The notes under the pieces are model-generated. The model was not told where the DNA came from. It did not search any database and was given only the letters and a program-made list of their open reading frames with translations. 64,000 bases of DNA from Plumapathes pennacea (Eukaryota > Cnidaria > Anthozoa > Antipatharia > Myriopathidae): NCBI GenBank assembly GCA_964036295.1, contig OZ038470.1, positions 1 to 64,000 of the forward strand. Reading direction: 5' to 3'. The translations under genes were made by a program, and so were the position numbers. Below are positions 1-12,700 of the stretch, in pieces (positions within the stretch are counted from its first letter, which is position 1; the number at the start of each line of letters is the position of its first letter).

Positions 1-3000
1 AACCCTAACCCTAACCCTAACCCTAACCCTAACCCTAACCCTAACCTAACCCTAACCCTAACCCTAACCCTAACCCTAACCCTAACCCTAACCCTAACCC
101 TAACCCTAACCCTAACCCTAACCCTAACCCTAACCCTAACCCTAACCCTAACCCTAACCCTAACCTAACCCAAACCCTAACCCTAACCCTAACCCTAACC
201 TAACCCTAACCCTAACCCTAACCCTAACCCTAACCCTAACCCTACCCTAACCCTAACCCTAACCCTAACCCTAACCCTAACCCTAACCCTAACCCTAACC
301 CTAACCCTAACCCTAACCCTAACCCTAACCCTAACCCTAACCCTAACCCTAACCCTAACCCTAACCCTAACCTTAACCCTAACCCTAACCCTAACCCTAA
401 CCCTAACCTAACCCTAACCCTAACCCTAACCTAACCCTAACCCTAACCCTAACCCTAACCCTAACCCTAACCCTAACCCTAACCCTAACCTAACCCTAAC
501 CCTAACCCTAACCCTAACCCTAACCCTAACCCTAACCCTAACCCTAACCCTAACCCAAACCCTAACCCTAACCCTAACCCTAACCCTAACCCTAACCCTA
601 ACCCTAACCCTAACCCTAACCCTAACCCTAACCCTAACCCTAACCCTAACCCTAACCCTAACCCTAACCCTAACCCTAACCCTAACCCTAACCCTAACCC
701 TAACCCTAACCCTAACCCTAACCCTAACCCTAACCCTAACCCTAACCCTAACCCTAACCCCTAACCCTAACCCTAACCCTAACCCTAACCCTAACCCTAA
801 CCCTAACCCTAACCCTAACCCTAACCCTAACCCTAACCTAACCCTAACCCTAACCCTAACCCTAACCCTAACCCTAACCCTAACCCTAACCCTAACCCTA
901 ACCCTAACCCTAACCCTAACCCTAACCCTAACCCTAACCCCTAACCCTAACCCTAACCCTAACCCTAACCCTAACCCTAACCCTAACCCTAACCCTAACC
1001 CTAACCCTAACCCTAACCCTAACCCTAACCCTAACCCTAACCCTAACCCTAACCCTAACCCTAACCCTAACCCTAACCCTAACCCTAACCCTAACCCTAA
1101 CCCTAACCCTAACCCTAACCCTAACCCTAACCCTAACCCTAACCCTAACCCTAACCCTAACCCTAACCCTAACCCTAACCCTAACCCTAACCCTAACCCT
1201 AACCCTAACCCTAACCCTAACCCTAACCCTAACCCTAACCCTAACCCTAACCCTAACCCTAACCCTAACCCTAACCCTAACCCTAACCCTAACCCTAACC
1301 CTAACCCTAACCCTAACCCTAACCCTAACCCTAACCCTAACCCTAACCCTAACCCTAACCCTAACCCTAACCCTAACCCTAACCCTAACCCTAACCCTAA
1401 CCCTAACCCTAACCCTAACCCTAACCCTAACCCTAACCCTAACCCTAACCCTAACCCTAACCCTAACCCTAACCCTAACCCTAACCCTAACCCTAACCCT
1501 AACCCTAACCCTAACCCTAACCCTAACCCTAACCCTAACCCTAACCCTAACCCTAACCCTAACCCTAACCCTAACCCTAACCCTAACCCTAACCCTAACC
1601 CTAACCCTAACCCTAACCCTAACCCTAACCCTAACCCTAACCCTAACCCTAACCCTAACCCTAACCCTAACCCTAACCCTAACCCTAACCCTAACCCTAA
1701 CCCTAACCCTAACCCTAACCCTAACCCTAACCCTAACCCTAACCCTAACCCTAACCCTAACCCTAACCCTAACCCTAACCCTAACCCTAACCCTAACCCT
1801 AACCCTAACCCTAACCCTAACCCTAACCCTAACCCTAACCCTAACCCTAACCCTAACCCTAACCCTAACCCTAACCCTAACCCTAACCCTAACCCTAACC
1901 CTAACCCTAACCCTAACCCTAACCCTAACCCTAACCCTAACCCTAACCCTAACCCTAACCCTAACCCTAACCCTAACCCTAACCCTAACCCTAACCCTAA
2001 CCCTAACCCTAACCCTAACCCTAACCCTAACCCTAACCCTAACCCTAACCCTAACCCTAACCCTAACCCTAACCCTAACCCTAACCCTAACCCTAACCCT
2101 AACCCTAACCCTAACCCTAACCCTAACCCTAACCCTAACCCTAACCCTAACCCTAACCCTAACCCTAACCCTAACCCTAACCCTAACCCTAACCCTAACC
2201 CTAACCCTAACCCTAACCCTAACCCTAACCCTAACCCTAACCCTAACCCTAACCCTAACCCTAACCCTAACCCTAACCCTAACCCTAACCCTAACCCTAA
2301 CCCTAACCCTAACCCTAACCCTAACCCTAACCCTAACCCTAACCCTAACCCTAACCCTAACCCTAACCCTAACCCTAACCCTAACCCTAACCCTAACCCT
2401 AACCCTAACCCTAACCCTAACCCTAACCCTAACCCTAACCCTAACCCTAACCCTAACCCTAACCCTAACCCTAACCCTAACCCTAACCCTAACCCTAACC
2501 CTAACCCTAACCCTAACCCTAACCCTAACCCTAACCCTAACCCTAACCCTAACCCTAACCCTAACCCTAACCCTAACCCTAACCCTAACCCTAACCCTAA
2601 CCCTAACCCTAACCCTAACCCTAACCCTAACCCTAACCCTAACCCTAACCCTAACCCTAACCCTAACCCTAACCCTAACCCTAACCCTAACCCTAACCCT
2701 AACCCTAACCCTAACCCTAACCCTAACCCTAACCCTAACCCTAACCCTAACCCTAACCCTAACCCTAACCCTAACCCTAACCCTAACCCTAACCCTAACC
2801 CTAACCCTAACCCTAACCCTAACCCTAACCCTAACCCTAACCCTAACCCTAACCCTAACCCTAACCCTAACCCTAACCCTAACCCTAACCCTAACCCTAA
2901 CCCTAACCCTAACCCTAACCCTAACCCTAACCCTAACCCTAACCCTAACCCTAACCCTAACCCTAACCCTAACCCTAACCCTAACCCTAACCCTAACCCT

Positions 3001-6000
3001 AACCCTAACCCTAACCCTAACCCTAACCCTAACCCTAACCCTAACCCTAACCCTAACCCTAACCCTAACCCTAACCCTAACCCTAACCCTAACCCTAACC
3101 CTAACCCTAACCCTAACCCTAACCCTAACCCTAACCCTAACCCTAACCCTAACCCTAACCCTAACCCTAACCCTAACCCTAACCCTAACCCTAACCCTAA
3201 CCCTAACCCTAACCCTAACCCTAACCCTAACCCTAACCCTAACCCTAACCCTAACCCTAACCCTAACCCTAACCCTAACCCTAACCCTAACCCTAACCCT
3301 AACCCTAACCCTAACCCTAACCCTAACCCTAACCCTAACCCTAACCCTAACCCTAACCCTAACCCTAACCCTAACCCTAACCCTAACCCTAACCCTAACC
3401 CTAACCCTAACCCTAACCCTAACCCTAACCCTAACCCTAACCCTAACCCTAACCCTAACCCTAACCCTAACCCTAACCCTAACCCTAACCCTAACCCTAA
3501 CCCTAACCCTAACCCTAACCCTAACCCTAACCCTAACCCTAACCTAACCCTAACCCTAACCCTAACCCTAACCCTAACCCTAACCCTAACCCTAACCCTA
3601 ACCCTAACCCTAACCCTAACCCTAACCCTAACCCTAACCCTAACCCTAACCCTAACCCTAACCCTAACCCTAACCCTAACCCTAACCCTAACCCTAACCC
3701 TAACCCTAACCCTAACCCTAACCCTAACCCTAACCCTAACCCTAACCCTAACCCTAACCCTAACCCTAACCCTAACCCTAACCCTAACCCTAACCCTAAC
3801 CCTAACCCTAACCCTAACCCTAACCCTAACCCTAACCCTAACCCTAACCCTAACCCTAACCCTAACCCTAACCCTAACCCTAACCCTAACCCTAACCCTA
3901 ACCCTAACCCTAACCCTAACCCTAACCCTAACCCTAACCCTAACCCTAACCCTAACCCTAACCCTAACCCTAACCCTAACCCTAACCCTAACCCTAACCC
4001 TAACCCTAACCCTAACCCTAACCCTAACCCTAACCCTAACCCTAACCCTAACCCTAACCCTAACCCTAACCCTAACCCTAACCCTAACCCTAACCCTAAC
4101 CCTAACCCTAACCCTAACCCTAACCCTAACCCTAACCCTAACCCTAACCCTAACCCTAACCCTAACCCTAACCCTAACCCTAACCCTAACCCTAACCCTA
4201 ACCCTAACCCTAACCCTAACCCTAACCCTAACCCTAACCCTAACCCTAACCCTAACCCTAACCCTAACCCTAACCCTAACCCTAACCCTAACCCTAACCC
4301 TAACCCTAACCCTAACCCTAACCCTAACCCTAACCCTAACCCTAACCCTAACCCTAACCCTAACCCTAACCCTAACCCTAACCCTAACCCTAACCCTAAC
4401 CCTAACCCTAACCCTAACCCTAACCCTAACCCTAACCCTAACCCTAACCCTAACCCTAACCCTAACCCTAACCCTAACCCTAACCCTAACCCTAACCCTA
4501 ACCCTAACCCTAACCCTAACCCTAACCCTAACCCTAACCCTAACCCTAACCCTAACCCTAACCCTAACCCTAACCCTAACCCTAACCCTAACCCTAACCC
4601 TAACCCTAACCCTAACCCTAACCCTAACCCTAACCCTAACCCTAACCCTAACCCTAACCCTAACCCTAACCCTAACCCTAACCCTAACCCTAACCCTAAC
4701 CCTAACCCTAACCCTAACCCTAACCCTAACCCTAACCCTAACCCTAACCCTAACCCTAACCTAACCCTAACCCTAACCCTAACCCTAACCCTAACCCTAA
4801 CCCTAACCCTAACCCTAACCCTAACCCTAACCCTAACCCTAACCCTAACCCTAACCCTAACCCTAACCCTAACCCTAACCCTAACCCTAACCCTAACCCT
4901 AACCCTAACCCTAACCCTAACCCTAACCCTAACCCTAACCCTAACCCTAACCCTAACCCTAACCCTAACCCTAACCCTAACCCTAACCCTAACCCTAACC
5001 CTAACCCTAACCCTAACCCTAACCCTAACCCTAACCCTAACCCTAACCCTAACCCTAACCCTAACCCTAACCCTAACCCTAACCCTAACCCTAACCCTAA
5101 CCCTAACCCTAACCCTAACCCTAACCCTAACCCTAACCCTAACCCTAACCCTAACCCTAACCCTAACCCTAACCCTAACCCTAACCCTAACCCTAACCCT
5201 AACCCTAACCCTAACCCTAACCCTAACCCTAACCCTAACCCTAACCCTAACCCTAACCCACCCTAACCCTAACCCTAACCCTAACCCTAACCCTAACCCT
5301 AACCCTAACCCTAACCCTAACCCTAACCCTAACCCTAACCCTAACCCTAACCCTAACCCTAACCCTAACCCTAACCCTAACCCTAACCCTAACCCTAACC
5401 CTAACCCTAACCCTAACCCTAACCCTAACCCTAACCCTAACCCTAACCCTAACCCTAACCCTAACCCTAACCCTAACCCTAACCCTAACCCTAACCCTAA
5501 CCCTAACCCTAACCCTAACCCTAACCCTAACCCTAACCCTAACCCTAACCCTAACCCTAACCCTAACCCTAACCCTAACCCTAACCCTAACCCTCCTAAC
5601 CCTAACCCTAACCCTAACCCTAACCCTAACCCTAACCCTAACCCTAACCCTAACCCTAAACCTACCTAACCCTAACCCTAACCCTAACCCTAACCCTAAC
5701 CCTAACCCTAACCCTAACCCTAACCCTAACCCTAACCCTAACCCTAACCTAACCCTAACCCTAACCCTAACCCTAACCCTAACCCTAACCCTAACCCTAA
5801 CCCTAACCCTAACCCTAACCCTAACCCTAACCCTAACCCTAACCCTAACCCTAACCCTAACCCTAACCCTAACCCTAACCCTAACCCTAACCCTAACCCT
5901 AACCCTAACCCTAACCCTAACCCTAACCCTAACCCTAACCCTAACCCTAACCCTAACCCTAACCCTAACCCTAACCCTAACCCTAACCCTAACCCTAACC

Positions 6001-6770
6001 CTAACCCTAACCCTAACCCTAACCCTAACCCTAACCCTAACCCTAACCCTAACCCTAACCCTAACCCTAACCCTAACCCTAACCCTAACCCTAACCCTAA
6101 CCCTAACCCTAACCCTAACCCTAACCCTAACCCTAACCCTAACCCTAACCCTAACCCTAACCCTAACCCTAACCCTAACCCTAACCCTAACCCTAACCCT
6201 AACCCTAACCCTAACCCTAACCCTAACCCTAACCCTAACCCTAACCCTAACCCTAACCCTAACCCTAACCCTAACCCTAACCCTAACCCTAACCCTAACC
6301 CTAACCCTAACCCTAACCCTAACCCTAACCCTAACCCTAACCCTAACCCTAACCCTAACCCTAACCCTAACCCTAACCCTAACCCTAACCCTAACCCTAA
6401 CCCTAACCCTAACCCTAACCCTAACCCTAACCCTAACCCTAACCCTAACCCTAACCCTAACCCTAACCCTAACCCTAACCCTAACCCTAACCCTAACCCT
6501 AACCCTAACCCTAACCCTAACCCTAACCCTAACCCTAACCCTAACCCTAACCCTAACCCTAACCCTAACCCTAACCCTAACCCTAACCCTAACCCTAACC
6601 CTAACCCTAACCCTAACCCTAACCCTAACCCTAACCCTAACCCTAACCCTAACCCTAACCCTAACCCTAACCCTAACCCTAACCCTAACCCTAACCCTAA
6701 CCCTAACCCTAACCCTAACCCTAACCCTAACCCTAACCCTAACCCTAACCCTAACCCTAACCCTAACCCT
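1..6770. repeat. Terminal telomere array, (CCCTAA)n
   Basis: Almost uninterrupted CCCTAA hexamers, in the orientation expected at a left chromosome end (C-rich strand reading inward, so the G-rich TTAGGG strand ends in the 3' overhang). TTAGGG is the telomerase product of vertebrates and many invertebrates, including cnidarians. Off-length or altered units (CCTAA, CCCCTAA, CCCAAA, CCTTAA, CCTACC) cluster in the outer 950 bp and again around 5250-5760. About 950-3540 and 5760-6770 are essentially pure. Confidence 0.98.
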
Positions 6771-6866
6771 AGGGTTAGGGTTAGGGTTAGGGTTAGGGTT
6801 AGGGTTAGGGTTAGGGTTAGGGTTAGGGTTAGGTTAGGGTTAGGGTTAGGGTTAGGTTAGGGTTAG
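6771..6866. repeat. Short inverted telomere tract, (TTAGGG)n
   Basis: The repeat flips from CCCTAA to TTAGGG between 6770 and 6771 through the palindrome aaccct/agggtt. About 16 units follow, two of them one base short (near 6830 and 6855), and then unique subtelomeric sequence starts with tgccacaccc. This strand order (C-rich then G-rich) is the opposite of an end-to-end chromosome fusion. Confidence 0.95.
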
Positions 6867-7680
6867 TGCCACACCCTTTGGGATGAGGGCCACACCCTTT
6901 GGGGTGAGAGCCACACCCCTTGGAATTTTTTTTCATTTTTGTTAATTTTTAATATTTTTCAAATTTTTTTGTTTACCCTTTGAGATGAATGAGCGCCGCA
7001 CCCTTTAGTATTTTTATTTATTTTTTTCAATTTTTTTTTCCATTTATTTTGGATTTATTTTGATTTTTTTTTTAATTTTTTTTTTTTATTTTTTCTTTAT
7101 TTGTTTTTAATCTGAAAGTAATTGGCTCACCTTTAGAGGTGTAGTCCGCACGCTTTGGAGTTTTTTTCATTTTTTTTCCATTTTTTCTCGATTTGTTTTT
7201 AATTATTTTTTTTTTTTTTAATTATTTTTTTTTTAATTTTTTCTTTATTTTGTTGTAATCTGAAAGTAATTGGCGCACCTTTAGGGGTATTGTCCGGACC
7301 CTGTGGAGTAGTTTTGAATTTTTTTCCTTTTTTTCTCGATTTGTTTTTAATTTTTTATTAATTTTTTAATTAATTTTTTTTTAATTTTTTCTTTATTTTT
7401 TTGTAATCTGAAAGTGATTGGCGCACCTTTAGGAGTGTAGTCCGGACCCTGTGGAGTAATTTTGAATTTTTTTCCATTTTTTTTCGATTTGTTTTTAATT
7501 TTTTATTTATTTTTTAATTAATTTTTTTTTTATTTTTTCTTTATTTTTTTGTAATCTGAAAGTGATTGATACACCTTTAGGGGGGAGTACTACATCCTGT
7601 GGATTTTTTTCAATTTGTTTCAATTTTTTTTTCATTTTTTTTTCATTTTTTTTTTGTTTTTTAATTTTTAATTTATTTAA
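6867..7680. repeat. T-rich subtelomeric tandem repeat, 148-bp unit
   Basis: The landmark tctgaaagt recurs at 7111, 7259, 7407 and 7555, exactly 148 bp apart. It is followed each time by a G/C-rich box (ggcgcacctttag...gtccggaccctgtgg) and a long T-rich stretch. A diverged copy lies at about 6963, and two short copies of the gccacaccctttggg box abut the telomere at 6868-6925. There is no coding potential; open frames here are poly-Phe artefacts of the T runs. Confidence 0.9.
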
Positions 7681-7870
7681 TGGGGAGTGGTCAGCGGTAG
7701 TGGTCAGCGGTAGTTGTAATTTAGTTCAATGGAGTTCACATTTCAATTCAGTGGTCGTGGTTGTTCTTTTGCTTGTATTCTCGTGCTGTTTGTGGTACAT
7801 GGATCTCTGGAAACAGAAGGTAAGCCCTTTATTCTTTTGTGTTTAGAAAAGCTGCAGTTCAGGCCAGTTT
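7681..7870. other. Short linker between subtelomeric repeats
   Basis: Mostly unique sequence with a small tandem duplication of gtggtcagcggta near 7687-7715. The small open frames here have no gene context. I see no gene. Confidence 0.5.
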
Positions 7871-8160
7871 ATTTTAATTCGGCCGAGTTCGGAGCCGCTA
7901 AGAAGTCACTCGGTGCCGAGTTCAGAGTCGCTAAGCTTTAATTCGGCCTAGTTCGGAGCCGCTAAGACTAAATTCGGCCTAGTTCAGAGTCGCTAAGCTT
8001 TAATTTGGCCTAATTCGGACCCGCTGAGACTTTATTCAGGTTAGTTCAAAGTCCCTAAGCTTTAACTCGCTTGAGTTTTATTCGCGTGAGTTCAGTGCCG
8101 TTTAAATTGAATTCGGCCGACTTCAGAACCGGCGAGATCAAATTCACCAGAGATTGGAGC
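7871..8160. repeat. Degenerate ~40-bp tandem repeat
   Basis: Six or more diverged copies of a unit of the form aattcggcc-tagttcggagccgctaag, with alternating spacer endings (aagcttt or gactaaa). Copies become less alike toward 8140. The motif aattcgcgtgacttcagcc at 8511-8540 and 9968-9990 looks related, tying this repeat to the edges of the neighbouring 50-bp array. Confidence 0.75.
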
Positions 8161-9960
8161 ATTTCTATGTTTACACAGCCGCAGAGAGTAAATACAGCAA
8201 TGTTCGCAGCGATTCTATGTTTGCACGGCCGCAGAGAGTAAATACAGCAATGTTCGCAGCGATTCTATGTTTACACAGCCGCCGAGAGTAAATACAGAAG
8301 CGATCGCAGCAATTCTATGTTTACACGGTCGCAGAGAGTGTAAATTCAGCAATGTTTGCAGCAATTCTATGTTTACACGGTCGCAGAGAGTAAATTCAGC
8401 AATGTTTGCAGCAATTCTATGTTTATTCTATGTTTATGCAGCCGCAGAGACTAAATACAACAGATATCGGAACCGAATCAAATATATCTTTAAGATTCGG
8501 AACCGCTAAGATTTTTAAAATTCGCGCGACTTTAGCCCCGGTGAATACAGCAATGTTCGCAGCAATTCTATGCTTACATGGCCGCGGAGAGTAAATACAG
8601 CAATGTTCGCAGCAATGACATGTTTACACAGCCGCCGAGAGTAAAAACAGCAGTGTTCGCAGCAATGACATGTTTATACAGCCGCAGAGAGTAACTACAG
8701 AAGCGATCGCAGTAATGACATGTTTACACGGTCGCCGAGAGTAAATACAGGAGCGATCGCAGTAATGACATGTTTACACGGCCGCCGAGAGTAAATACAG
8801 GAGCGATCGCAGTAATGACATGTTTACACGGCCGCCGAGAGTAAATACAGGAGCGATCGCAGTAATGACATGTTTACACGGCCGCCGAGAGTAAATACAG
8901 GAGCGATCGCAGTAATGACATGTTTACACGGCCGCCGAGAGTAAATACAGGAGCGATCGCAGTAATGACATGTTTACACGGCCGCCGAGAGTAAATACAG
9001 GAGCGATCGCAGTAATGACATGTTTACACGGCCGCCGAGAGTAAATACAGGAGCGATCGCAGTAATGACATGTTTACACGGCCGCCGAGAGTAAATACAG
9101 GAGCGATCGCAGTAATGACATGTTTACACGGCCGCAGAGAGTAAATACAGGAGCGATCGCAGTAATGACATGTTTACACGGCCGCCGAGAGTAAATACAG
9201 GAGCGATCGCAGTAATGACATGTTTACACGGCCGCCGAGAGTAAATACAGGAGCGATCGCAGTAATGACATGTTTACACGGCCGCCGAGAGTAAATACAG
9301 GAGCGATCGCAGTAATGACATGTTTACACGGCCGCCGAGAGTAAATACAGGAGCGATCGCAGTAATGACATGTTTACACGGCCGCCGAGAGTAAATACAG
9401 GAGCGATCGCAGTAATGACATGTTTACACGGCCGCAGAGAGTAAATACAGAAGCGATCGCAGCAATGACATGTTTACACAGCCGCCGAGAGTAAATACAG
9501 CAATGTTCGCAGTAATGACATGTTTACACGGCCGCAGAGAGTAAATACAGCAATGTTCGCAGTAATGACATGTTTATACAGCCGCAGAGAGTAAATACAG
9601 CAATGTTCGCAGCGATTCCATGTTTACACGGCCGCAGAGAGTAAATACAGAAGCGATCGCAGTAATGACATGTTTATACAGCCGCAGAGAGTAACTACAG
9701 GAGTGATGGCAGCAATGACATGTTTATACAGCCGCAGAGAGTAAATACAGCAATGTTCGCAGTAATGACATGTTTACACAGCCGCCGAGAGTAAATACAG
9801 GAGTGATGGAAGCAATGACATGTTTATACAGCCGCAGAGAGTAACTACAGAACCGATCGCAGTAATTGCATGTTTACACGGCCGCAGAGAGTAACTACAG
9901 AAGCGATCGCAGTAATTGCTTGTTTATACAGCCGCAGAGAGTAGCTACAGAAGCGATCGC
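8161..9960. repeat. 50-bp tandem repeat array with gcgatcgc core
   Basis: About 36 head-to-tail copies of a 50-bp unit that includes gtaaatacag, gagcgatcgc, agtaatgaca, tgtttacacg and gccgccgaga in that order. Copies from about 8730 to 9430 are almost identical. Both flanks hold older variants in which gagcgatcgc is replaced by caatgttcgc. One interruption at 8430-8550 carries an aattcgcgcgac motif like that found just beyond the right edge. This is subtelomeric satellite; the short open frames inside are not genes. Confidence 0.93.
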
Positions 9961-10169
9961 ATTTTTTAAATTCGCGTGACTTCAGCCCCGGTAATGTTTC
10001 ATTGAACTCAGAGCCGCAGTGTCATTTCACCGTTTTATTATTTTTATTACAATTATCTGCTACATGTTTTCGCAAGCAAGGCGATCCCAACAAAATAATC
10101 TACCCGTTTAAAACGCGTTCAAAATAAGAGAGAGAGAGGGGGAAGAGAGGGGGAAGAGAGTGAGAGAGT
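9961..10169. other. Array edge and purine tract
   Basis: Transition sequence after the 50-bp array, ending in a GA-rich tract (agagagagaggggg, 10127-10168). No gene is visible. Confidence 0.5.
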
Positions 10170-10797
10170 AACTGCCGAGTTCCTACGGGAATTAGCCAGT
10201 TCCGGAAACTAACTAGAAAAAAATCCAATCCTCCCGAATTACAGATGTTTAACCCATCAGAGCGGTCATCAGAGCGGGGATTATTTATTATTACTGTTCG
10301 GAGCGGGGATTATTTATTGTTATTATTATTATTTGGAGCGGCGATCATTTATTTTTATTTAACTGCGCGTGAAACTCTCCCAACATTAAAGTGGAAAATG
10401 TATAAGCGATTTACTGAGAATCCACATCTTCATCATCTAACTCTGCTATCTGCTACTGTACAGTAATGTACAATGATCTACAATGATGTACAATAATGTG
10501 TCATGATGTGTAATTATTTTGAGACTCGGCCAAGTGTTTTGATTATAAAAAAGTGTGCGATTTAAAAATAAATACACCCGCACCGCTCGATCGATCGCCT
10601 CAAATTTAAGTCGACAACACACACTCGGTTTATTCTTTAGAGCGCTAGCTTTTAAATAAACCGGAGGAACGATAAAACTTTAAGCGGGGAGAAAAGGCGG
10701 CCGGAGTTTGTTTACACTTACATTATAAACTTTTGCCCGACATTTACAAAGCCTCAGATCCGATCAGAGCGCCTCCATAAAATACAACGGAATCCTT

Positions 10798-10847
<50 letters not shown>

Positions 10848-11600
10848 TGTATTTGTTTGCGTGTGTGGAGTGAGCGAGCGAGCGAGAGCCGGCGACTTCC
10901 GAGTTCCGGGAAATGGCGAGTTCCGGGAACTGGCCAGTTCCGGAAACTCACGGGAAAACAAAAAGAATCCTCCCGATTTTTAACCCATGAGAGCGGTGAA
11001 TAGAGCGGTGAATAGAGCGGTGAATAGAGGAGTCATCAGAGCGGTCAATAGAGCGGCGATTATTTATTTTTATTCAACTATCGTGAACTATTGGTGCTGG
11101 CGTGATTCTCGCGTGAAACTCTCCTAACATTAAAGTGGAAAATGTATCGGCGATCTAGTGAGAATCCACATCTTCATCAACTAACTCGGTTATTTGCTAC
11201 TGTACAGTAATGTACATTGATGTACAGTAATGTGTAATGATGTGTAATCATTTTGAGACTCGGCCAAGTGTTTTGATTTTAATATCACCACAGCGAGCGA
11301 GCGAGCGAGCCATTTAAAAAGTGTAAATACAACCGCACCGCTCGATCGCCTCAAATTCAAGTCAACAACACGCACTCGCTTTATTCTTTAAGAGCGCTAG
11401 CTTTTAAATAAACCGGGGGACGACCGAGCGACCAAACTTTAAGCGGGGAGAAAAGGCAGCGGGGTTTGTTTACATTTATATTATAAATTTTTGCCCGAGG
11501 TTTATAAAGCCTCAGATCCGATCAGAGCGCCTCCATAAATCACAACGGAATCCTTGCTGTGTGTGTGTGTTTGTGTGTGTGCAGTGAGTGAGGGAGAGCC
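10170..11600. repeat. 758-bp tandem duplication, two copies plus a partial third
   Basis: The landmark gcctcagatccgatcagagc occurs at 10751 and 11509, 758 bp apart. The segments gccagttccggaaact, catcttcatcatctaactc, gagcgctagcttttaaat and aagcggggagaaaaggc recur in the same order in both copies. A third copy starts after the GT tract at 11560 and breaks off near 11630. Copies differ by many substitutions and small indels, so the duplication is not recent. Open frames are not conserved between the copies. Confidence 0.85.
10799..10865. repeat. (GT)n microsatellite
   Basis: About 23 uninterrupted GT dinucleotides, then a broken GT/GC tail. A shorter version occupies the matching place in the next duplicate at 11556-11582. 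Open frames of Cys-Val or His-Thr repeats over this stretch are artefacts. Confidence 0.95.
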
Positions 11601-11630
11601 GGCGAAATCTAATTCAGAGACACGGAAACA

Positions 11631-12009
11631 CACGGGAACAAACGGGATGAGGATGAGTCCGCCGGCTGATTTACATAATTTCCTTCCCGCTCGGCGCGAA
11701 CGGCTGTCATCATAATATTTTTCAAAGCGACTTGTTCACCGCCGGAGATCGATTTACTACAAGCGATTCTGATACACGTGTGTTGTGCGATCACGATCAT
11801 GTTTATTGCATTGTCTCATCATGTTTATAAAGCGCTGTACAGTCTATTGAATAGCACATCATGTACATCTCTAAGTGTCTTTTTAGTAATTAGCGTGTTC
11901 ATGCGTGACCATTTTTTGACTAGCACCCATAGCCTCCCCCCACATCAAACAAAAAATATATAAGTCTTTGCCTGCATCACCAAACGTGAAAAGCAATAGG
12001 CCAGTTCTG
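11631..12009. other. Unassigned stretch upstream of CpG-rich region
   Basis: Unique-looking sequence with scattered gcgatc/gatcac motifs and a TATA-like aatatataag at about 11955. Nothing here can be supported as a gene. Confidence 0.4.
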
Positions 12010-12700
12010 CTTTTTACTCGACCCAACTCAATCTTCCGGCCGAAAATTCGCCAATTTTCACCGAGCATTTTTCCGCTCTAAACCGCCTCTCAGGAAAAGA
12101 CTTATAACAACTCTTGCTCGTCCCAGGGCGGGGTTATCCAGACCGCTTAGTTCTTCAAGCGACTCCCCTTTCAACCGTCGTCAGGCTTAATGATGCCTTC
12201 AGGTACCCTCAGAGCAACAATTCTCAGCGCACGACAGAAGAGCGCAAAAAGCTGCCAACTCTTCCTTCACGTCGCGGGCTTCTGCTTTCGTCCTTGGCGC
12301 GGAAAATAATTAAGTTAACACGTCATACATCGCCCACCACTCACGTTCATTCATTTCTAATTAAAACAATTACCCATTGTCTTTCCCAATGGGACTGGAC
12401 ACTAGTCTGCACTTAAAATGGCGGAGTAATCACTCGGCTCGTTCTACAACAAATTGCCTTCTTTGTGCCTTCGAGGAGAACAGCAACACCGCCTTGGTAC
12501 TCTCTCCACATCCATCTCAACTTCCTCTATCGTACCTGGCGCTTAATCACGGTCAGCACGTCTTTTGCGACAACCCGATCACTCTTCATTCACGACGAGA
12601 CAACGAGCTCTTCTCTCTCGCCAATTCTGAAAGGTTATATTTATCCAGGTCAGTTTCATTCAAAGTACGATTACGTTTATCCTTCGTAAGCTCTTAATAT
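12010..12700 (+). promoter_or_regulatory. CpG-rich, promoter-like region
   Basis: Compared with the AT-rich surroundings this stretch is rich in CpG (gtcgcgggc, ggcgcgg, cttccggccg) and contains aaaatggcgg at about 12416, which resembles the YY1-type element found at many animal promoters. A TATA-like aatatataag lies at about 11955. It precedes the exon-bearing region at 13-21.7 kb, so it may be the 5' end of that gene. Open frames of 74-106 codons occur here in overlapping frames with no clear splice context, and I do not call them. Confidence 0.4.

Noticed and set aside
6735-6870. Ancient chromosome end-to-end fusion
   Set aside because: A fusion would give TTAGGG followed by CCCTAA; the order here is reversed and the long tract is terminal.
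7562-7941. 94- and 70-codon open frames
   Set aside because: Poly-T derived hydrophobic translation within tandem repeat; no gene context.
10754-11003. Open frames rich in Cys-Val or His-Thr
   Set aside because: Translations of the GT microsatellite in different frames.
12124-12142. cccagggcggggttatcca resembles a piece of U1 snRNA (cccagggcgaggcttatcca)
   Set aside because: The flanks lack the U1 5' splice-site-pairing end, the Sm site and the stem-loops; a 19-base partial match can be chance.
12114-12697. Overlapping open frames of 100, 106 and 74 codons in a CpG-rich stretch
   Set aside because: Three frames are open over the same bases because the region is rich in C/T and CpG; no splice sites, domain or start context singles one out.
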